64,000 bases of DNA, taken from the NCBI RefSeq assembly GCF_000521785.1, contig NZ_JALZ01000007.1, forward strand, positions 124,001 through 188,000. Reading direction: 5' to 3'. This DNA comes from Roseivivax halodurans JCM 10272 (GTDB taxonomy: Bacteria > Pseudomonadota > Alphaproteobacteria > Rhodobacterales > Rhodobacteraceae). A program made the position numbers and the translations under genes. How positions within the stretch are numbered: the first letter of the stretch is position 1; each line of letters begins with the position of its first letter. The notes below the pieces were generated by a model. The model ran no database searches and was not told the DNA's origin. It was given only the letters and a program-made list of their open reading frames with translations. Of the stretch, positions 59,615 to 64,000 are shown one piece after another.

Positions 59615-60654
59615 CCGTAGGTCGGCCGCGCCGAGGCGGTCTCTTCCAGAACCGAGAGCGTCATCACGTCATCGACGGAGGGCGCCTCGCCCTCGAACTG
59701 GCCGAGCTGGTCGTAGGCGTCGAGCTGCGCCTGCCAGTTCTCGCGGGTCATCGTGCCCCAGCCATGTTCCGCGGTCGCCTCGTTGAAGCTGTAGTCCACG
59801 ACCATATCGACGGTCTTGAGTTCGGCCTCCTTGTCGAGGTTCGGGTAGCGCGAGACGAGGATCTCGACCGCTGCTTCGGGATTGTCACGCACCCAGCCCC
59901 AGCCCCGGGCGATCGCCCGCAGCGCGCCCGCCACCATCTCGGGGCTCTCGGCGAGCGACGTGTCCGTCACGTAATAGGGGTTGGCGTAAAGCTTGATCCC
60001 GGCGTCCCAGAGCGTCATGTCGACCCGCTCCTCGCCGAGCACCTCGAGCGCGCTGGTGTTGGTCTTCCATCCCGTCACGACGTCCGCCTGCCCGGTCAGC
60101 AGCGGCGACATGTCCGAGCCCATGACCAGCACCTCGACCTCGTTTTCGGGGATGTCGTTCGCTGCGAGCAGCGCCTGCAGAAGGATGCGCGCGGTGCCGT
60201 TGGTGGCGACGGTCTTGCCGATGAGGTCCTGCGGCTCGCGCACCGGATTCTTTTCGAGCGAGAAGTACGTGAACGGATGCTGCTGGTATCCCGCGGCGAT
60301 GCACTTGATCGGCAGGCCCTGGCTGCGGGCCAGCATCAGCGAGGGGCTCGACGAGATCGACCCGAGGCTCGCGCGGCCCGAGGCGACCGAGGCCACGCCA
60401 TCGACATTCGGGCCGCCCGGCGTGATCTCGAGCTCGAGTCCTTCTTCCTCGAAGAAACCCTGCTCGGCCGCCGCGACTTCGCCAAGGATACCGTTGCTGG
60501 CGAGCCAGCCAAGCTGGAGGGTGACGGTCGTCAGCCCCTGCGCGCTCGCCCGGCCGACGCCGAGGACATTGCCGCCGAGGCCGAGGCCCGCAGCCGCGCC
60601 GAGCGACTTCAGCATCGAACGCCGGGTCAGTTCAGTGGCCGTTGCACTGTTCAT
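59611..60654 (-). CDS. NitT/TauT-type ABC transporter substrate-binding protein (NMT1/THI5-like)
   Basis: The 347-residue periplasmic protein has a twin-arginine signal (ELTRRSMLKSLGAAAGLGLGG, cleavage near ASA). The NMT1-like core has VTLQLGWLASNGILGEVAAA, EQGFFEEEGLELEI, ASVASGRASLG and GKTVATNGTARILLQ. It defines the ligand of the importer; relatives bind sulfonates, pyrimidine precursors, phthalate or other small acids. GGAGATAGGCCAG precedes the ATG. First gene of the catabolic operon, divergent from lysR. Confidence 0.93.
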
Positions 60655-60705
60655 CTGGCCTATCTCCTGTTGGAACGTTGTTGTGATCCGGTCTTTGGTT
60701 CGACC

Positions 60706-60718
60706 TTGTTCCCAACAA
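60706..60718. promoter_or_regulatory. Candidate LysR operator 1 (T-N11-A dyad)
   Basis: TTGTTCCCAACAA is a perfect 5-3-5 dyad with the T-N11-A form bound by LysR-type regulators. The symmetry extends to CCTTGTT-CCC-AACAAGG (60704-60720). It lies 52 bases upstream of the catabolic operon start, in the divergent region. Confidence 0.6.
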
Positions 60719-60770
60719 GGCTAGGCTCCGCCATGGCGCTGCAGATAGGATAAATATGTGCCAACGGTGG

Positions 60771-60783
60771 TGCAGAAACTGCA
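60771..60783. promoter_or_regulatory. Candidate LysR operator 2 (T-N11-A dyad)
   Basis: TGCAGAAACTGCA is again a T-N11-A dyad, at the core of a perfect 10-3-10 inverted repeat, GGTGGTGCAG-AAA-CTGCACCACC (60766-60788). It sits 20 bases before the lysR ATG and could also act as an RNA hairpin near the lysR ribosome site. Its centre is 65 bases from operator 1. Confidence 0.6.
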
Positions 60784-60808
60784 CCACCCCTTGGGAGGGG
60801 TGAAGGAT

Positions 60809-61714
60809 ATGCACGCCAACTTTCTGAAATACTTCGACGAAGTCGCGAGACAGCGCTCCATTCGCAAGGCGGCTCAGGTGCTGAACGTGTCCTCGACCTC
60901 GGTGAACCGGAACATCCTGAGCACAGAAAAGAGGCTCGGCGTCGCGCTTTTCGACCGGACGCCCGAAGGCGTGGAGGTCACCGCGGTCGGAGCGATTCTC
61001 CTCGAGCATTGCCGCCGCGTGCTGCACGACTGGGACCGCGTGCGGGTCCTGATCGACGACATGCGCGACCTGCGCTCGGGGCATCTCCGGGTTTACACCG
61101 TCGATTCGATCACCGTCAGCATACTCCCGGCGGCCATCCGCGAGTTCGCGCAGGTCTTCCCGGACATCTCGATCTCGGTGACAACGGCGCAGCCCGAGGA
61201 CGTGGTTCAGGCCATCGCGGCGGGCGATGCGGATATCGGCATCGCCTTCGCCCTGACCTCGCATCCCGACGTCCGCATGCTGTCCGAGAAGAGCGCGCCG
61301 TTCGGCGTCATCGTCCGCCCCGAACATCCCCTCGCCGGGCGCAGCAGCGTGACCATCGAGGACATCGCGCCCTACCGTCTGGTCCGCACCATCGACGCGC
61401 GCGGCGGAAACTCGATCATCGACCAGGCGATCTCGTCGCTGGTGACGCCGCTCTCGACACACATCTTCACGAATACCCTGCTGCTTGCCAAGGACATGAT
61501 CCTCGCCAACCAGGGCATCGGCCTCTACACCAAGATCGGCTTCTTCGGCGAGGTCGAGACCGGCGGGCTGAACTTCGTGCCGCTGGTGCAGGACACGCTC
61601 ACCCAGATGCGCATCGGCGTCATGGTCTCGGCATCTTCGACCATCGATCCCGCAAAGCGGATGCTCTGCGATGCCGTTACCCGGGAGATGCGCGGGATGC
61701 GCCTCGATTCCTGA
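60809..61714 (+). CDS. LysR family transcriptional regulator
   Basis: The 301-residue protein has an N-terminal winged helix (NFLKYFDEVARQRSIRKAAQVLNVSSTSVNRNILSTEKRLGVALFDRTPEG) shown here in part by SIRKAAQVLNV and LFDRTPEG, and a periplasmic-binding-like effector domain from about residue 90. GGGAGGGG and GAAGGAT lie before ATG 60809; a GTG at 60758 would place the operator inside the gene, so it is rejected. It is divergent from the catabolic operon and likely activates it with an unknown inducer. Confidence 0.92.
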   Translation: MHANFLKYFDEVARQRSIRKAAQVLNVSSTSVNRNILSTEKRLGVALFDRTPEGVEVTAVGAILLEHCRRVLHDWDRVRVLIDDMRDLRSGHLRVYTVDSITVSILPAAIREFAQVFPDISISVTTAQPEDVVQAIAAGDADIGIAFALTSHPDVRMLSEKSAPFGVIVRPEHPLAGRSSVTIEDIAPYRLVRTIDARGGNSIIDQAISSLVTPLSTHIFTNTLLLAKDMILANQGIGLYTKIGFFGEVETGGLNFVPLVQDTLTQMRIGVMVSASSTIDPAKRMLCDAVTREMRGMRLDS

Positions 61715-61926
61715 GGCGGATTAAGCCGGCTCATCGGCCCCCGCTAAGGACCTGCGTCTCGCGCGGCAGGCAGGCGCCGGGATAGTGACCCCGCAAGCTC
61801 CGTTTCCGGCAAACAGCGTTCCGGTCCCGCCCTCGCCTTTCGGACATGCGCTCTTATTTGGGGCAGAACGTTGAACTCTCGGCGAGCGGAGGGCACGTCC
61901 GTCGTCCAGAACACAGGAGCTTCATC

Positions 61927-62697
61927 ATGCTGAGAACTCTAATCGCGGCTGCGGTCGCGACGGCCGGTCTGTCCGGCGCCGCGGCGGCGCAGGAGAACGA
62001 CACGCTGCGCGTCGGCATGTCCGGCGGCTATTTCCCCTTTACCTTCGTGCGCCAGGACGAGCTGCAGGGCTTCGAGGTCGACGTGATGAACGCCGTCGGC
62101 GAAGAGGCCGGGCTCGACATCGCGTTCGAGACGATGTCCTTCTCGGGCCTCATCGGGGCGCTCGAGGCGGGGCGCATTGACACGATCGCGAACCAGATCA
62201 CCATCACGCCCGAGCGTGAAGACGCCTTCGCCTTCACCCAGCCTTACGTCATCGACGGCGCGCAGGTGGTGACCAAGGAAGGCAACGAGGAGATCGAGGG
62301 CGTCGATGACCTGCGCGGCAAGACGGTCGCGGTGAACCTCGGCTCGAACTTCGAGCAGCTGCTGCGCGACCTCGATTTCGCGGACGAGATCGATATCCGC
62401 ACCTACGAGTCGAATATCGAGCAGGACACCGCGCTCGGCCGCGTCGATGCCTTCGTCATGGACCGCGTGTCCTCGGCGCAGGTCATCCAGGAGAGCCCGC
62501 TGCCGCTCGAACTCGCCGGCCAGCCCTTCTCGGAGATCCGCAACGCGCTGCCCTTCCGCGACACCGAGGACGGCCGGGCGATGCGCGACCGGGTGGACGA
62601 GGCGCTGACCGCGCTCAAGGAGGACGGCACGCTTTCCGAGATCTCGCAGAAATGGTTCGGCAGCGACATCACCAGCCCCGCGGCCGAGACCGAGTGA
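61927..62697 (+). CDS. Polar amino-acid type ABC transporter substrate-binding protein
   Basis: The 256-residue periplasmic protein has a Sec signal ([20 protein letters not shown], cut near AQE). The SBP family 3 core has [34 protein letters not shown], and [27 protein letters not shown] precedes ATG 61927. It leads an operon with a permease (8 bases on) and an ATPase. The ligand is probably an amino acid such as a cystine- or glutamine-like compound; not resolvable by eye. The 212 bases before it show no gene or clear promoter. Confidence 0.93.
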   Translation: MLRTLIAAAVATAGLSGAAAAQENDTLRVGMSGGYFPFTFVRQDELQGFEVDVMNAVGEEAGLDIAFETMSFSGLIGALEAGRIDTIANQITITPEREDAFAFTQPYVIDGAQVVTKEGNEEIEGVDDLRGKTVAVNLGSNFEQLLRDLDFADEIDIRTYESNIEQDTALGRVDAFVMDRVSSAQVIQESPLPLELAGQPFSEIRNALPFRDTEDGRAMRDRVDEALTALKEDGTLSEISQKWFGSDITSPAAETE

Positions 62698-62705
62698 TCT
62701 GAACC

Positions 62706-63380
62706 ATGCGGGCACTCGACCTCGACTACATGCTGGGGCTGGTGCCCGTCATTCTCGGCTACGTGCCGCTGACGCTGTTCATGGCGGTGGTGGCTATGGC
62801 CTGCGCGCTGGTGCTGGCCTCGCTGCTTGCCGTCGAGCGCGTGGTGCGCGTGCCGGGCCTCGACTGGCTCGTGGTGCTGTTCATCAGCTTCTTTCGCGGC
62901 ACGCCGCTGCTCGTGCAGCTCTTCCTCTTCTATTACGGGCTGCCGCAGGTGATCGGTTTCCTGACCCAGATCAACGGCGTCACCGCGGCGATCATGGGCC
63001 TGACGCTGCATTTCTCGGCCTACATGGCCGAGGCGATCCGCGCGGCCATCACCGGGGTCGACCGCTCCCAGTGGGAAGCGGCGCAATCGATCGGCATGAC
63101 GCAGGGCCAGATGATGCGGCGAATCGTGCTGCCGCAGGCGGCGCGCATCGCCGCGCCGACGCTGGTCAACTACTTCATCGACATGATCAAGGGCACCTCA
63201 CTCGCCTTCACGCTCGGGGTGACCGAGATGATGGGCGCGACGCAGAAGGAGGCATCGGGCAGCTTTCTCTACTTCGAGGCATTCCTCGTCGTGGCGATCC
63301 TCTACTGGATCATCGTCGAGACGCTGAACCAGGGCCAGAAGCAGCTCGAGACTCATCTCAACAAGGCATATGCGCGATGA
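62706..63380 (+). CDS. Polar amino-acid type ABC transporter permease
   Basis: The 224-residue inner-membrane protein has the HisM/GlnP layout: four to five membrane segments, [21 protein letters not shown] near residue 65, and the EAA loop [25 protein letters not shown]. Its stop overlaps the ATPase start by four bases (ATGA). The ribosome site is weak, consistent with coupling to the upstream gene 8 bases away. Confidence 0.93.
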   Translation: MRALDLDYMLGLVPVILGYVPLTLFMAVVAMACALVLASLLAVERVVRVPGLDWLVVLFISFFRGTPLLVQLFLFYYGLPQVIGFLTQINGVTAAIMGLTLHFSAYMAEAIRAAITGVDRSQWEAAQSIGMTQGQMMRRIVLPQAARIAAPTLVNYFIDMIKGTSLAFTLGVTEMMGATQKEASGSFLYFEAFLVVAILYWIIVETLNQGQKQLETHLNKAYAR

Positions 63381-64000
63381 TCAGGGTTCGCGGTCTCACC
63401 AAGCGGTTCGACGGCACGGCGGTGCTCGACGGCATCGACCTCGACATCGCGGACGGCGAGCGCGTCGTGGTGATCGGTCCCTCGGGCACGGGCAAGTCGA
63501 CGCTCCTGCGGTGCTTAAACTTCCTCGACAGGCCGAACGCAGGAACGATCGAGATCGGTGACGTCTCCGTCGACGCCGCCAAAGCCACGAAGCGCGACAT
63601 CCTCGCGCTGCGGCGGGCAACGTCCTTCGTCTTCCAGAACTACGCTCTCTTCGCCAACAAGACGGCGAAGGAGAACATCATGGAGGCGCTGGTCACTGTG
63701 CATGACCGCCCGCGTGACGAGGCCGAGCGGCGCGCCCTCGAGGTGCTTGGCGAGACGGGTCTGGCGGAGAAGGCCGACAGCTATCCCGCCGCGCTCTCGG
63801 GCGGCCAGCAGCAGCGGGTCGGCATCGGCCGGGCCATGGCCATCGGCGCGGACCTCATGCTCTTCGACGAGCCGACCTCGGCGCTGGATCCCGAATGGGT
63901 CGGAGAAGTGCTCGACCTCATGCGCCGCGTCGCCGAGCAGCGCCAGACCATGCTGATCGTCACCCACGAGATGCAGTTCGCCCGCGAGATCGCCGACCGG
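63377..64000 (+). CDS. Polar amino-acid type ABC transporter ATPase, cut by the window end
   Basis: The 208 visible codons cover most of a HisP/GlnQ-type ATPase: Walker [21 protein letters not shown]-loop [16 protein letters not shown], signature [17 protein letters not shown], Walker [15 protein letters not shown] and the H-loop [16 protein letters not shown] 63377 overlaps the permease stop. Roughly 35-45 residues are missing beyond base 64000, judged from the usual family length. Confidence 0.93.
   Translation, partial: MIRVRGLTKRFDGTAVLDGIDLDIADGERVVVIGPSGTGKSTLLRCLNFLDRPNAGTIEIGDVSVDAAKATKRDILALRRATSFVFQNYALFANKTAKENIMEALVTVHDRPRDEAERRALEVLGETGLAEKADSYPAALSGGQQQRVGIGRAMAIGADLMLFDEPTSALDPEWVGEVLDLMRRVAEQRQTMLIVTHEMQFAREIADR

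Overview
The window is about 64 kb of GC-rich chromosome with tightly packed genes. The gene content and protein style fit an alphaproteobacterium of the Rhodobacteraceae (Roseobacter-type). Indicators are the fliL/motE block, a two-polypeptide MetH, the HslVU pair, UbiG, Tat-exported ABC binding proteins, and a marine-type vanadium haloperoxidase. This placement is an inference; no rRNA gene is present to confirm it. I saw no tRNA, CRISPR array, insertion sequence, integrase or attachment site, and no gap between genes exceeds 300 bases.

Layout. (1) 1-2757: flagellar genes. fliF is divergent from fliL and carries a clear one-base frameshift; fliL is followed by a coiled-coil protein and a MotE-like protein. 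(2) 2882-12261: housekeeping genes: a sulfotransferase-like protein, DUF1810, an SCP2 protein, argG, ilvA, an Hpt protein divergent from a response regulator/PP2C phosphatase, two Nudix hydrolases, hslO and the CCA-adding enzyme. (3) 12390-17931: two tandem exporter half-transporters, a P-loop kinase-like protein and an rRNA uracil methyltransferase. (4) 18039-21201: an envelope cluster with two L,D-transpeptidases (one lipoprotein, one Tat-exported), a CAP lipoprotein, a 64-residue membrane miniprotein and a YiiX-like hydrolase. (5) 21343-27465: hemH, a BioC-like methyltransferase, comF, grxC, a nitrilase-family protein, marR, ubiG and pip. (6) 27570-33015: a complete peptide-type ABC importer. 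(7) 33086-35128: a 680-residue vanadium haloperoxidase. (8) 35328-43886: hslU, hslV, a glycosyltransferase, a GlcD-type dehydrogenase and split metH. (9) 44067-51865: a two-subunit GMC dehydrogenase, a glyoxalase, small regulators, an HxlR-linked operon, a GFA protein, an SLC13 permease and a dCMP deaminase. (10) 51868-60654: a nine-gene catabolic operon with a NitT/TauT-type importer, divergent from a LysR regulator at 60809. (11) 61927-64000: a polar amino-acid ABC importer cut by the window end.

The most novel part is region 10. It combines an importer with an FAD oxidoreductase, a CaiB-type CoA-transferase, a crotonase, a seven-iron ferredoxin, a DapA-family lyase and an aldehyde dehydrogenase. 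All key catalytic residues I looked for are present. Two perfect dyads, each with a T-N11-A core, lie in the 154-bp divergent promoter region and are good candidate LysR operators. I recognise no described pathway with this exact set, so the substrate is unknown. Functions are inferred from sequence recognition alone; no database search was run.
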